Source: Paraflavitalea devenefica (GTDB lineage Bacteria; Bacteroidota; Bacteroidia; Chitinophagales; Chitinophagaceae). From it: a DNA stretch of 64,000 bases. The translations under genes were made by a program, and so were the position numbers. Shown in pieces: positions 53,756 through 62,694 of this stretch. The number at the start of each line of letters is the position of its first letter. Position 1 is the stretch's first letter. A model generated the notes under the pieces. It was not told the origin of the DNA, searched no databases, and was given only the letters and a program-made list of their open reading frames with translations. Location: the NCBI RefSeq assembly GCF_011759375.1, contig NZ_JAARML010000002.1, positions 930,001 to 994,000 of the forward strand. Reading direction: 5' to 3'.

Positions 53756-56383
53756 TTAAAATTTGAAATTGTAGGATACGGTGGGCAGCATGCCGGTCAG
53801 GTATACCATTGAGGCTTTTACCTTGGAAAAATCAAATATGTTCTGGCGTACATATAGGGCGAATACATTCTTCCGGTGATAAACATTATAAACGCTCAAC
53901 ACCCATTCACCCTGCCATTTTCTTTTTGGGTGCGACTTGCCGCTTAAAGTCATACTGAGGTCCAGCCGGTGATAAGCCGGCAGGGTATACCCGTTCCTGG
54001 TACTATAATACAGGAAACGGGCATTGTTGAAAACATAACTTCCTATAGGCATCGTCGTGCGTCCGCCGCTCCGGTACACCCAATTGGCCGATAAGCTCCA
54101 CCTTTTACTGATAGCCTGGTTGTACACGAGGGAAACATTATGCCGGTGATCATAATTGGCCGGGTACCATGCGTTATTATTCACCCCATTGATCTGGCGC
54201 GATGATTTGGAATACGTATAGCTGATCCAGCCATGGGTGACGCCCTTGTTCTTTTTCAACAGGAATTCAAGGCCATATCCCTGGGCTTGTCCGGTCAATA
54301 CCTGCGTTTCAATTTTATCATTCAGAAAAACTTCCGCATTGTCCCTGAAATCAATAATATTTTTCGATTCCCGGTAATACAATTCTACGCTTCCTTCATA
54401 CATACCGTCGCGGAATGTTTGATAAAAACCGGCGGCAAGCTGATCGGAATATTGAGGTTTAAAATAAGGATCGGAAGGCATCCAGATATCCGTGGGCAAT
54501 CCAACGGAAGAATTCGTGAGTAAATGCTGGAACTGGTAATTCCGCCCATACGATAACTTCAGCGAAGCCACAGGGGACAATAAAAGGCGGGCAGTCACCC
54601 GCGGTTCTGCTCCAAAATAAGCTTTGATCACTTTTCCTTTCGGGTAATAGGTGCTGTCAACAACGGCTGTCGTATCCGCATTATACTGGTATACGAGCGC
54701 ATCGCCCAGCGCCAGGAAGCTGGTTGCCCGCAACCCATAGGAAATGCTAAGGCTTTTGCTGATCCTTTGCTCATTACTGATATAGGCAAACAACTGCGCG
54801 GAACGGCGGTCATTCAGGGATACTTCCTTTGTAACAGCACCGGTATCCATCGGCGTCATCTTGCCGGGAGATACCGCCTGACCGGTGATGCCCGCTCCCC
54901 ACCTTAACAGGTTATTGGTATTGACCATCCATTCCATGTCTGTTTTTAAGGTGACTTCCTGCAGCTTGCTGTCCAGTTTAAAACGCCCGTTATTATCCAG
55001 GTTATAACTGGAGCTCCTGTAATGGCTATACAGCAGCGAAGTATTGGCAAAAAAACGGGCATTGAATACGTGGTTCCACCGGGCGCTGATCGTGGTATTG
55101 CCCCATTTCATCTGGTTGGAGGCATCGATAAGGTCAAGAAAAAAATTGTCATGCCCGGTATAAGCCGACAAATAGAGCCGGTCCTTATCGCCTAGAATGG
55201 GATTGAACTTGGCATTCAGGTCATAAAACGCCACCTTGCTGCCGGTAGTGTGAAACTTCAAAAAACTGATTTTGTCGGCCAGGTTGAGCAATACGCCCAC
55301 ATTACTATACCGCCCCGACAACATAAAAGATGATCTGTCTTTCTTAACAGGCCCTTCGTACGTCAGCCGGCTGGCCAGCAGCCCGATGCCGCCGGATAGC
55401 GTGTGCTCCTTGCTATTTCCTTCTTTCATTTTCACATCTATTACCGACGACAAGCGGCCGCCGTAATGCGCAGGGAATACACCTTTGTAAATCGCTACAT
55501 CCTTAATGGCGTCTGTATTAAAAGTGGAAAAGATCCCCAGCGTATGGGAGGGATTGTATACCGGCGCTTCATCCAGTAACACCAGGTTCTGGTCATAGGA
55601 ACCGCCGCGCACGGATAAATTGGTGGTGCCCTCATTGGAAGTTTGGATACCCGGCAAAAACTGCAGGCTTTTTAATACATCCGGCTCGCCGCCTGCCATA
55701 GCGATCTTTTTGATCTCGGTTATATCCAGCCGGTGATTGCCCGTGATCGTTCTTCTGATCATACTTTTCTTGCCGGCGGCAGCTACCACAACGGAGTCAA
55801 GATGATTGGCCAGCTTTCCGGCCAGCTCGATATTGTTCTTAAATGCCTGCTGTGCAGTTATCTTTTGGTCAAAATCACGGAAGCCGGTATAAGAACAGCT
55901 CAGCGAATACGTCCCTTCGGGAACCGTCAGCGAATAAAATCCATAACCATTCGTAACGGTATAGAATGTCTTTTCCCCCGATACACTGACCGTGGCGCCT
56001 GGCAGCGTTTCACCAGATTGGCCCGAAGTCACAAACCCATAAATAGTGGCGCTGCGCGACGAGGACTTGTTGATCTTTTTGATCAGTATATACTGTTGCT
56101 CCTGTTCAAATTGCAAACCCGTACGGGCCAGCAGGTCGGTCAATACCTTTTTCACCGACACCTTCCGTTGGCGGTAAGTGATGCCTTTAACAGGGGCGAT
56201 ATCTTCCGTCTTATAGGTTATCCTGAAAGGAGTGAGGGATTCTATCTTGTTAAATGCCTCAGCAAGTGTGGCATTTTTCAATTCGATATCGATCATCACC
56301 TTACTGATATCCTGGGCATGGGTAGCACTGGTGTTCAACAGGGCACAAAGCAAGAGCACCAGCACTGGTTTAAGTGGGTTCAT
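53756..56383 (-). CDS. TonB-dependent receptor with STN and carboxypeptidase-like domains
   Basis: 875 aa. Signal peptide MNPLKPVLVLLLCALLNTSA. Domains: STN (~28-100, NATLAEAFNKIESLTPFRIT), carboxypeptidase-regulatory-like (~112-190, YGFVTSGQSGETLPGATVSV), plug (~205-320, with GEPDVLKSLQFLPGIQTSNE and LLDEAPVYNPSH), then a barrel ending PTVSYNFKF. It is shorter than SusC-type receptors and lacks a SusD partner, having DUF4249 lipoproteins instead. The STN domain and the upstream FecR and sigma genes make it a third signalling receptor. The substrate is unknown; peptides, siderophores and other non-glycan ligands are possible. Confidence 0.93.
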   Translation of the reverse strand: MNPLKPVLVLLLCALLNTSATHAQDISKVMIDIELKNATLAEAFNKIESLTPFRITYKTEDIAPVKGITYRQRKVSVKKVLTDLLARTGLQFEQEQQYILIKKINKSSSRSATIYGFVTSGQSGETLPGATVSVSGEKTFYTVTNGYGFYSLTVPEGTYSLSCSYTGFRDFDQKITAQQAFKNNIELAGKLANHLDSVVVAAAGKKSMIRRTITGNHRLDITEIKKIAMAGGEPDVLKSLQFLPGIQTSNEGTTNLSVRGGSYDQNLVLLDEAPVYNPSHTLGIFSTFNTDAIKDVAIYKGVFPAHYGGRLSSVIDVKMKEGNSKEHTLSGGIGLLASRLTYEGPVKKDRSSFMLSGRYSNVGVLLNLADKISFLKFHTTGSKVAFYDLNAKFNPILGDKDRLYLSAYTGHDNFFLDLIDASNQMKWGNTTISARWNHVFNARFFANTSLLYSHYRSSSYNLDNNGRFKLDSKLQEVTLKTDMEWMVNTNNLLRWGAGITGQAVSPGKMTPMDTGAVTKEVSLNDRRSAQLFAYISNEQRISKSLSISYGLRATSFLALGDALVYQYNADTTAVVDSTYYPKGKVIKAYFGAEPRVTARLLLSPVASLKLSYGRNYQFQHLLTNSSVGLPTDIWMPSDPYFKPQYSDQLAAGFYQTFRDGMYEGSVELYYRESKNIIDFRDNAEVFLNDKIETQVLTGQAQGYGLEFLLKKNKGVTHGWISYTYSKSSRQINGVNNNAWYPANYDHRHNVSLVYNQAISKRWSLSANWVYRSGGRTTMPIGSYVFNNARFLYYSTRNGYTLPAYHRLDLSMTLSGKSHPKRKWQGEWVLSVYNVYHRKNVFALYVRQNIFDFSKVKASMVYLTGMLPTVSYNFKF

Positions 56384-56405
56384 AAATAATTATATCAGGG
56401 ATTTT

Positions 56406-57413
56406 TTATTCTATTGTGTAAATGCCATCCTTCTTGTTCAGCCGGCTATCCGTTGCCCGGCAGAGCATATAGAGCGCCTGTTCCAAACCGTTCTGTTGAT
56501 CAAACGAGATCGTGAGGCTTGTTTTTTTCAGTGCAGGCGATTGGATGACTATGGAATCTTTAAAAGTTCTTTGCAGGTCGGCCACAATATCCTCCAGCAG
56601 CTCATCTTTATACAGCAGGCGGCCGGTTCTCCAGGCGGCAACAGATAAAGTATCAACATCCTTCAGGTAAAAGGTGTCCGGGGATACCTTGATCTGTCGA
56701 CCCTTCTCCAACACAGCTAATACCCGGTCGCCTGTCTGCACCTGTACCTTGCCACGTTGAACAGCAACCGCCATATTGTTTTGTGGTGGATGCGCCGTTA
56801 TATTAAAAGCCGTACCCAGTACCGTGGTAGTCATCTTGCCCGAATGAATGCGGAAGGGGATACGATCAGCATGTGCTACATCAAAGAAGGCTTCACCCGA
56901 CAGCTCCACTACCCGCTCAGAACCGGTAAAAGCAACCGGAAAACGGAGAGAGGAAGCTGCGTTCAGCCATACATGACTGCCATCAGGTAGCACTACAGCG
57001 CGTTGTTCACCCGGCGCTGTTGAAACAACACTGTCCCGGTTGTTTGTTTCGGTAATTGCCAATGAAGACCGGTCCTGCTGGTTCATCCATAAATAGCCAC
57101 CCAATCCGATCAGCAACAGCACTGCTGCAGCGGCAGTCCACCAGAACAATTTGAAGACCGGGGCAGGGGATGTGGCGGGTCGCTCAGCACGGTGCTTGTC
57201 GATCTGCACGATCTCCTGTGGCAGTTGTAGCCAGCGCTCTTTATCCGCCGGGAAAGCTGGCGTCTCTTTTGCCATCATTTCGGCCAACAGGTCCCTGGCT
57301 AACGTACTGTCGGTACCCGCTTTCAATACCTGTGAAAGCTCCTCCAGTTCGGGGGCTGTGGCTATTTCAGCCAGGTACTGCTCCAGCAAATAGCGCAGGC
57401 GTTCTTTTTCCAT
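56406..57413 (-). CDS. FecR-domain anti-sigma factor of the DUF4249 locus
   Basis: 335 aa. The N-terminal ~85 residues (RLRYLLEQYLAEIATAPELE) are the sigma-binding part. The membrane segment FWWTAAAAVLLLIGLGGYLW lies near ~90-110. The FecR domain has STAPGEQRAVVLPDGSHVWL and VVELSGEAFFDVAHADRIPF. The C-terminal DUF4974-type domain has TGRLLYKDELLEDIVADLQR and ends SRLNKKDGIYTIE. It lies between the ECF sigma gene (80 bp upstream) and the receptor gene (22 bp downstream), the canonical order. Confidence 0.94.
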   Translation of the reverse strand: MEKERLRYLLEQYLAEIATAPELEELSQVLKAGTDSTLARDLLAEMMAKETPAFPADKERWLQLPQEIVQIDKHRAERPATSPAPVFKLFWWTAAAAVLLLIGLGGYLWMNQQDRSSLAITETNNRDSVVSTAPGEQRAVVLPDGSHVWLNAASSLRFPVAFTGSERVVELSGEAFFDVAHADRIPFRIHSGKMTTTVLGTAFNITAHPPQNNMAVAVQRGKVQVQTGDRVLAVLEKGRQIKVSPDTFYLKDVDTLSVAAWRTGRLLYKDELLEDIVADLQRTFKDSIVIQSPALKKTSLTISFDQQNGLEQALYMLCRATDSRLNKKDGIYTIE

Positions 57414-57493
57414 GGTTGGGTGGCCGCTTTTTAGGTTGGCTACTTTAATAAACGGTTGAGCGGACGGATAGGACTATCGGGATAAAAAATATT

Positions 57494-58087
57494 TTAGGGA
57501 AAGAGGAACAGCTCTGATAAAAAGAAGGTGATGCCATGTTTAACCAGGTAGTCGCGGATAAATTGCAGGGATACAACAAGCGTATTCTTAACCGTATTGG
57601 GGGAAAGCTGGAGTTCACGGGCAATTTCCGGGATCGTTTTCCCCTGTTCCCTGCTCATCAGGTATATCTTTTGGCGCTGTGCCGGCAATAATTGTACTGC
57701 TTCCCCCACAAGGCGTTTCAGCTCTTTGGCATCGGCTCCTTCATGCGGGGCGCTTGTTATAGCTGTATCTGTGGTGAGGGCGGTAAAAAGCTGATCATTC
57801 AGGGCGCGTTTGCGCAGGTAGTCATAACATTGATTGGAGGCTACCCTGAACAGCCAGCCGCCGGGGTTTTCCATCCCGGCAAGTTTGTCCCGGTTCAACC
57901 ATACCTTGATGAAAGTTTCCTGGATGATCTCCTGTACCGCCGGTTCCGACTTCGTAAGCTTGACAATAAAAGGATACAGCCTGGGCAAATACAAGTTGAA
58001 CAGCGCTGTAAAAGCCTGTTCATCCCCTTCGGCTATCAGTTGGAACAATAAATGATCGTTATCGGGTAAGCTCATTTGGGCCGCCAA
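57494..58087 (-). CDS. ECF sigma-70 factor of the DUF4249 locus
   Basis: 197 aa. Region 2: EQAFTALFNLYLPRLYPFIV and AVQEIIQETFIKVWLNRDKL, then NPGGWLFRVASNQCYDYLRK. Region 4: LLPAQRQKIYLMSREQGKTI and IARELQLSPNTVKNTLVVSL. The C-terminus is hydrophobic (ITFFLSELFLFP). It belongs to the same class as the two other sigma factors here but differs in region 4 helices, so it should use its own promoters. It is transcribed away from the beta-helix gene, with 96 bp between them that must hold both promoters. Confidence 0.93.
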   Translation of the reverse strand: MAAQMSLPDNDHLLFQLIAEGDEQAFTALFNLYLPRLYPFIVKLTKSEPAVQEIIQETFIKVWLNRDKLAGMENPGGWLFRVASNQCYDYLRKRALNDQLFTALTTDTAITSAPHEGADAKELKRLVGEAVQLLPAQRQKIYLMSREQGKTIPEIARELQLSPNTVKNTLVVSLQFIRDYLVKHGITFFLSELFLFP

Positions 58088-58183
58088 GTAAAACCATTAT
58101 TCTCATTTGCCCAAACCATTTAACATTGTTTTGATGGCTTCCTGCTCTCCGCAGGTAACTTTTTTGGCCTACTTTTAGGCAAA

Positions 58184-59419
58184 ATGACGGCTGCTATGCG
58201 TTTCCTGTCCATCCTCTTGCTCCTTTCCTGCCTGCCTCGTTCCTTATGGGCTATCACGCTGCATACAGGCCACGGACAACGCTATGCGGACATGACTGCT
58301 GCTGCGAAGGTGGCTGTTCCGGGTGATACCATCCTCGTGCATAATGGCACTTACCGCGGTGATCAATCCTTGCAGGGCCTGCAGGGCGCACCTGGTAAAT
58401 GGATATACCTCCTTGCGGAGAAGAGTGGCGCCGTGTTCTTTGAAGGAGGCGCCACGGCCTGGGCTGGTACCGATATCGCCTACCTGCACATCGAAGGGTT
58501 TGTCTTTACCGGGCAAACAGGCAATGGCGTCAATCTCGATGACGGGGGCACCTATACTTCCCCGGCACACCATATCGTATTACAGCATTGTATCTTTCGT
58601 AATATGGCTGCTACCGGCAACAATGACCTGTTGAAACTATCAGGTGTAGATGCGCTTATCATGCAGCAATGCATCTTTCTGAACGGGTCGCCCGGCGGCA
58701 GTGGCATCGATATGGTGGGCTGTCACAACAGTCTCATCCGTCAGTGCCGCTTTGAGAACATGGGCGCCAATGCCGTGCAAATAAAAGGCGGCAGCAGCGA
58801 TATCCGTATAGAAGCCTGTATATTTAAAAATGCCGGCAGCAGGGCCATCAACCTCGGCGGCGGTACAGGGCAGGCTTTCTTCAGGCCGGCCGATGCTACC
58901 TGGGAAGCGACTGCTTTAAAAGTTTATAGCAATATATTTACCGGATCGGAAGTGCCCGTGGCCTTTGTGGGGTGTACCTGGTCGGAAGTAGTGAACAATA
59001 CCTTCTATAAACCGGGCAGGTGGGTCATCCGCATCCTGCAGGAAAACAGGGATACTGTCCGTTTTGTCAAATGCAGCAACAATACCTTCCGCAACAATAT
59101 TATTTATATGGACCAGCAGGTGCGCACCATCTGTAGCATTGGTCCGGGTACGGCGCCGGAAACTTTTACCTTCTCCAACAATGCGTGGTTCCATAGCGGC
59201 AACAGCGCCTGGCCGGGCCCACAACTACCAGTGCCCGAAAAGGACGGACTGACCGGCAAAGATCCAGGGTTCAGTAATGCTGAGCAGGAAGATTTTTCCA
59301 TTCCTGCGAGCAGTCCCGCCGCTGCCGCAGGATGCCCGGTGCAACACCCGCAAAACGACCATGCCGGCAAACGGTTCCTCCCAACACGGGCTATCGGCGC
59401 GTTGGAAGTAAAACAATGA
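58184..59419 (+). CDS. Secreted right-handed beta-helix protein
   Basis: 411 aa. An ATG at 58196 (MRFLSILLLLSCLPRSLWA) is an equally good start and gives a cleaner signal peptide. The mature part opens with AAAKVAVPGDTILVHNGTYR, the usual first coil of parallel beta-helix and polysaccharide-lyase-like proteins. Helix coils follow (HHIVLQHCIFRNMAATGNND, NSLIRQCRFENMGANAVQIK, SDIRIEACIFKNAGSRAINL). It could be a polysaccharide lyase (PL6/PL9-like) or a non-catalytic binder; I could not identify a catalytic lysine or arginine with confidence. It has no T9SS domain. A short hairpin (AATGACCG/CGGTCATT) overlaps the stop codon. Confidence 0.82.
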   Translation: MTAAMRFLSILLLLSCLPRSLWAITLHTGHGQRYADMTAAAKVAVPGDTILVHNGTYRGDQSLQGLQGAPGKWIYLLAEKSGAVFFEGGATAWAGTDIAYLHIEGFVFTGQTGNGVNLDDGGTYTSPAHHIVLQHCIFRNMAATGNNDLLKLSGVDALIMQQCIFLNGSPGGSGIDMVGCHNSLIRQCRFENMGANAVQIKGGSSDIRIEACIFKNAGSRAINLGGGTGQAFFRPADATWEATALKVYSNIFTGSEVPVAFVGCTWSEVVNNTFYKPGRWVIRILQENRDTVRFVKCSNNTFRNNIIYMDQQVRTICSIGPGTAPETFTFSNNAWFHSGNSAWPGPQLPVPEKDGLTGKDPGFSNAEQEDFSIPASSPAAAAGCPVQHPQNDHAGKRFLPTRAIGALEVKQ

Positions 59420-59485
59420 CCGGCTATGGTGGGCGGTCATTAATGTGTATATTTATGTATTAGCTGACATCCTCATCAAAAACAT

Positions 59486-59830
59486 ATGAAATATATACTT
59501 ATCTTATCTTTTGTGCTCTCCCATCAAATCTGTTTTTCACAGACCAGGGATACCTTAAAAAAGCAATCCAACAAGGCATCAGACCTTGTTACTTTCATAG
59601 CTAAAGTTGATATTGCCAATGCAACAAAAGACGGGATCTATTTAAATGGATATGTTGTAAATATTGACTACATGCAAGCTGAAAAACTTAATGGCAAAAA
59701 AATAAGAGTAACAGGCAAGGTGACAATCGTAAAAGGCCTGAAAAAATCGTCCAATGGCGAAGAAGTCCAGGGCCGGGAAGGCGACACTAAACATATCGAA
59801 TCACCGAAAATAGAGGTCGTTAAAAGCTGA
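59486..59830 (+). CDS. Small exported protein, possible OB-fold
   Basis: 114 aa. Signal peptide MKYILILSFVLSHQICFSQ. The ~95-residue mature part contains VTFIAKVDIANATKDGIYLN, GYVVNIDYMQAEKLNGKKIR and VTGKVTIVKGLKKSS, a strand pattern that fits an OB-like or related small beta-barrel. No catalytic residues or family are recognised. Codon use is more AT-rich than in its neighbours, which may mean recent acquisition. It is convergent with the phosphotransferase gene, with only 12 bp between stops. Confidence 0.75.
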   Translation: MKYILILSFVLSHQICFSQTRDTLKKQSNKASDLVTFIAKVDIANATKDGIYLNGYVVNIDYMQAEKLNGKKIRVTGKVTIVKGLKKSSNGEEVQGREGDTKHIESPKIEVVKS

Positions 59831-59842
59831 CTTAAACTTATC

Positions 59843-60847
59843 TTACAAATCACCCTCCTTATCCCAATAAGTGGCTGCTATATGTCTTAAGATCCCGGTA
59901 AACAATTTTACTTGCGAAGGCTGGCTAAAAGCATAGAATTGATCGTGGGTAGTATGAAAGCCCATATAAAAAAGCCAGAATCCCAGGGAGAGGTAAGGTA
60001 CTGCTGCCAATTCCTCTTCACTCACAGGACGGTGTTCACGATAGCCATCCAGGAAAATGGAATAGGCGTCATTGGCTGCTGGTTGTGTCGTCCTTCCGTT
60101 ATATACATCCAGGATAAGATGTTGCCAAAAGGACATGATGTCATTCACCAGCCAGCCGTAACCCATAAAATCAAAGTCGAAAAAGGTAACCGAATCACCT
60201 TCAAAATGAAAGTTTTTGGGGAGGAAGTCAAAATGGCAATAGCCTTTTGAGAATCCGGCTGTGTTTAGTGAGGACAATTTTTTGACTGCCTGTGCCACTG
60301 CCTGCCGCAGCCAGGCGTAGCCTTCAGGATCTTCTGCAAAGGCGGGTTTCAATATTTCCAGGGGTCTGAGAAGGGTGGTTTCAGGATCAAAATTCCACCT
60401 GGCTCCTCCCGGTCCGATAGTTGATGATACATTATGAAAGCGCGCCATTTCATGACCCAGGGTACGCAGTTGGTTTTCATTCATTATCCTTACTGTACGA
60501 CCAGGCGCATAATTGAATAGCACTGCATATCTATTCCCTTCAACTGCTTCAAGCTGCTGAATAGCCTCCCCGGAAACATCGGGGATAGGATAAGACACGG
60601 ATACATCAGCCTGCTTCAACGCCAACAGCAACTCCACTTCCTCTTTTATTTGTGGTAGGTTTCGATGAGAAGAACGGTACACCCGGAGTATAAACCGGTC
60701 TTTGGATGATTCAACCAAATAAGTATCGCCTACTCCCCGGACCAGGAATTTGCATTGAACATTTCCTGTTTCGTATTTTTCTGAGATTAACGAGGCCAGG
60801 GCTATAGGGCAAAGGGTAGAATAAGTTGCAGGGAAAGCAGGTTTCAT
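59843..60847 (-). CDS. APH-family phosphotransferase (homoserine kinase type II-like)
   Basis: 334 aa, cytoplasmic. The protein-kinase-like fold of the APH family is shown by the N-lobe segment VGDTYLVESSKDRFILRVYR (ATP-binding Lys/Arg region), the catalytic loop KGYCHFDFLPKNFHFEG (with Asp and Asn), and the metal-binding FFDFDFMGYGW. It resembles ThrB-like and YcbJ-like kinases, but the acceptor substrate cannot be read from sequence. Antibiotic resistance is possible but not indicated by context. The gene for the GlcG/HbpS-family protein ends 17 bp upstream in the same direction, so the two may be co-transcribed. Confidence 0.87.
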   Translation of the reverse strand: MKPAFPATYSTLCPIALASLISEKYETGNVQCKFLVRGVGDTYLVESSKDRFILRVYRSSHRNLPQIKEEVELLLALKQADVSVSYPIPDVSGEAIQQLEAVEGNRYAVLFNYAPGRTVRIMNENQLRTLGHEMARFHNVSSTIGPGGARWNFDPETTLLRPLEILKPAFAEDPEGYAWLRQAVAQAVKKLSSLNTAGFSKGYCHFDFLPKNFHFEGDSVTFFDFDFMGYGWLVNDIMSFWQHLILDVYNGRTTQPAANDAYSIFLDGYREHRPVSEEELAAVPYLSLGFWLFYMGFHTTHDQFYAFSQPSQVKLFTGILRHIAATYWDKEGDL

Positions 60848-60864
60848 GTGATAAAGATAGGATT

Positions 60865-61308
60865 CTAACCTTCACTTTGTAAAGCCCTGTTAACGATTTC
60901 CAGGTCGGTGGCGCTCCGGAGTCCGCTGAACCCTACGGACAGTACCATACCGTTGGGCAAATGAACGGGCTGTCCACCTTCCCATCCTATATAATCGGGC
61001 TTTTTAATGCCGAATGAGGCTTCATCAATTGCGCCGGTATAGACAAGCCTTTCAAACTCGCCGGTCCTGATGCCGGTGATCCACACCTGACTTGCTTTCA
61101 TCCAGGCAGTGCGGTAACGTTCTCTGGCCAGTATCTTATCTTCCCCAAACATTTTCCCATACACACTTCCTTCCTGGTCAATAATACAAATGGCAATGCC
61201 GCCTCTTGCTTTCAGGCGTTCTTCCTCCTGCTGCAAATACTGTGGAATCAGTTTCTCTACTTTATCAACGAAGGCAGTAATAATACCAGCCATTTCCAGA
61301 TGCTCCAT
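60865..61308 (-). CDS. GlcG/HbpS-family protein
   Basis: 147 aa from the ATG at 61308. The frame is open to 61620, but the extra 104 codons look non-coding (many Trp, Cys and Arg, no fold pattern). The conserved part starts MEHLEMAGIITAFVDKVEKL, and the family core is GIAICIIDQEGSVYGKMFG followed by YRTAWMKASQVWITG. The C-terminus has NGMVLSVGFSGLRSATDLEI. The GlcG/HbpS family includes heme-binding and corrinoid-associated proteins. Here it has no signal peptide, so it is cytoplasmic. The ligand is unknown. Confidence 0.82.
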   Translation of the reverse strand: MEHLEMAGIITAFVDKVEKLIPQYLQQEEERLKARGGIAICIIDQEGSVYGKMFGEDKILARERYRTAWMKASQVWITGIRTGEFERLVYTGAIDEASFGIKKPDYIGWEGGQPVHLPNGMVLSVGFSGLRSATDLEIVNRALQSEG

Positions 61309-61459
61309 ATATTCCGTTTTCAATGATTGATGGGGGTGTCGCCAATAAGGAATAGCCCGTACCGGCCAAAGGCAATATACGGCGCTTTTACGGGTTTTTG
61401 TGTTTGGACGAGGAGTAAGTGCGGATAGGACGGGATCGAGCCGTAATGCGGCACAAGTG

Positions 61460-61831
61460 CTAATAACCCATACAATAATCAATCCTGCAGTAATCCGCGT
61501 TTTGTGCCATGCCGTGCAACAATGCTTCACAGCTTTCCAATAGCCTGTCATTATAAATAAAAATGACAAGCGTAATGCTGTTGTCGGTGGTATCGAATGA
61601 ACGCACATCCTGAATGCCATGGCGCGATAGCTGTACCTGCAAATCCTGGTAAATTTTTACCATGTTCCCTTTTTCAGGGGTTACTTCAATACAAACAAAA
61701 GCAGGTTCAAAATGCAACGTGCTGAGATGAATGATAATGACCAGCACAATGCCTGCCATCGCATTGGTTAGAAGCCTTCCTAAAGAACAAAATATTATAG
61801 TCTTTCTTCCACTGAACATCTGATGCGTCAT
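61460..61831 (-). CDS. Possible small membrane-anchored protein
   Basis: Up to 123 aa; the start could also be the ATG at 61759 (MAGIVLVIIIHLSTLHFEP). A single hydrophobic segment is followed by a soluble stretch that looks protein-like (NMVKIYQDLQVQLSRHGIQD, SFDTTDNSITLVIFIYNDRL), unlike the shadow frames around it. No family is recognised. The 151 bp between it and the GlcG/HbpS gene show nothing. It could be a remnant or a true small gene. Confidence 0.4.
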   Translation of the reverse strand: MTHQMFSGRKTIIFCSLGRLLTNAMAGIVLVIIIHLSTLHFEPAFVCIEVTPEKGNMVKIYQDLQVQLSRHGIQDVRSFDTTDNSITLVIFIYNDRLLESCEALLHGMAQNADYCRIDYCMGY

Positions 61832-61885
61832 TCGTGATACAATAAGGAACCGGAAACCTGGACAAGCTCACCCCAAAAGGGCGCT

Positions 61886-61917
61886 ATAAAAACGGGCAAC
61901 TGTAGATACAGTCGCCC
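61886..61917 (-). terminator. Terminator of the ABC export operon
   Basis: On the minus strand, GGGCGACTGT and ACAGTTGCCC pair over 10 bp with one G-U wobble around a 4-nt loop, followed by GTTTTTAT. It lies about 55 bp after the ATPase stop. Confidence 0.75.
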
Positions 61918-61970
61918 TGGGTGTACCTCGACCTGTGGTCAGGAAATAGGATGTTGGGTGTACTGGACCG

Positions 61971-62687
61971 CTAGTCTTTAGTTGTAGCATGAAAATCTTT
62001 ATCATGACTGATGATTTTTCCATCCGCCAGTTCAATCGTCCGGTCGCTGGCTGCTGCAAAATCATTGTCATGGGTTACTGCAATAATAGTTTGCCCAAAC
62101 TCATGGGATATCTGTTTAAAGATGTCAAATACAATTTGGGTATTCTTACTGTCTAAGTTGCCGGTTGGTTCGTCGCACATAATAATAGCAGGATCATTAA
62201 TCAACGCCCTGGCAATGGATACCCGTTGCTGTTGACCGCCACTAAGTTTGGAGGCCGGTTTTAAGGCCTGTTCTTTGATGCCTAAAACTTCCAGTTTGTG
62301 GTAGGCTCTTTCCTCCACTTCTTTATAGGCATATTTCCCCAGCTTCAAGGCCGGGATCATCACATTTTTAAGGCAGGAAAATTCGGGCAGCAGGTAATGG
62401 AACTGGAATATGAACCCGATACTCCTGTTGCGCAATGCTGCCAACTCATTTACTTTTTTTCCTGTTATCCTCTCCTTATTAATAAACAGGTCTCCCTCAT
62501 AAGAAGTATCCATCGTGCTGAGGCAGTACAATAAAGTCGATTTACCGGAGCCGCTTTTGCCCACCAATGTTAAAAACTCTCCTTTGTAGGCTTCAAAACT
62601 AATATTGTCTAACACCTTGAACTTTACAGGGTCGTAAAAATATTTGCCTAAAGATTGAGTGCTTAGTATAACTTCTCTTTTTTCCAT
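61971..62687 (-). CDS. ABC transporter ATPase (LolD/MacB type)
   Basis: 238 aa from the ATG at 62687, which starts MEKREVILSTQSLGKYF 7 bp after the permease gene ends; an ATG at 62714 would overlap the permease. Walker A is GKSGSGKST, the Q-loop region is IGFIFQFHYLLPEF, the signature is LSGGQQQR, Walker B is IIMCDEPTGNLD, and the switch His is in AVTHDND. It should power the FtsX-type permease encoded upstream in a MacB- or Lol-like export complex. Confidence 0.94.
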   Translation of the reverse strand: MEKREVILSTQSLGKYFYDPVKFKVLDNISFEAYKGEFLTLVGKSGSGKSTLLYCLSTMDTSYEGDLFINKERITGKKVNELAALRNRSIGFIFQFHYLLPEFSCLKNVMIPALKLGKYAYKEVEERAYHKLEVLGIKEQALKPASKLSGGQQQRVSIARALINDPAIIMCDEPTGNLDSKNTQIVFDIFKQISHEFGQTIIAVTHDNDFAAASDRTIELADGKIISHDKDFHATTKD

Positions 62688-62694
62688 GCGCAGC

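Noticed and set aside
59843..60847. Aminoglycoside resistance gene
   Set aside because: Only the general APH fold is visible; no resistance context or acceptor-specific motifs were recognised.
61309..61620. N-terminal extension of the GlcG/HbpS-family gene to 61620
   Set aside because: The 104 extra residues have no fold pattern and include many rare residues; the conserved domain begins at the ATG at 61308.
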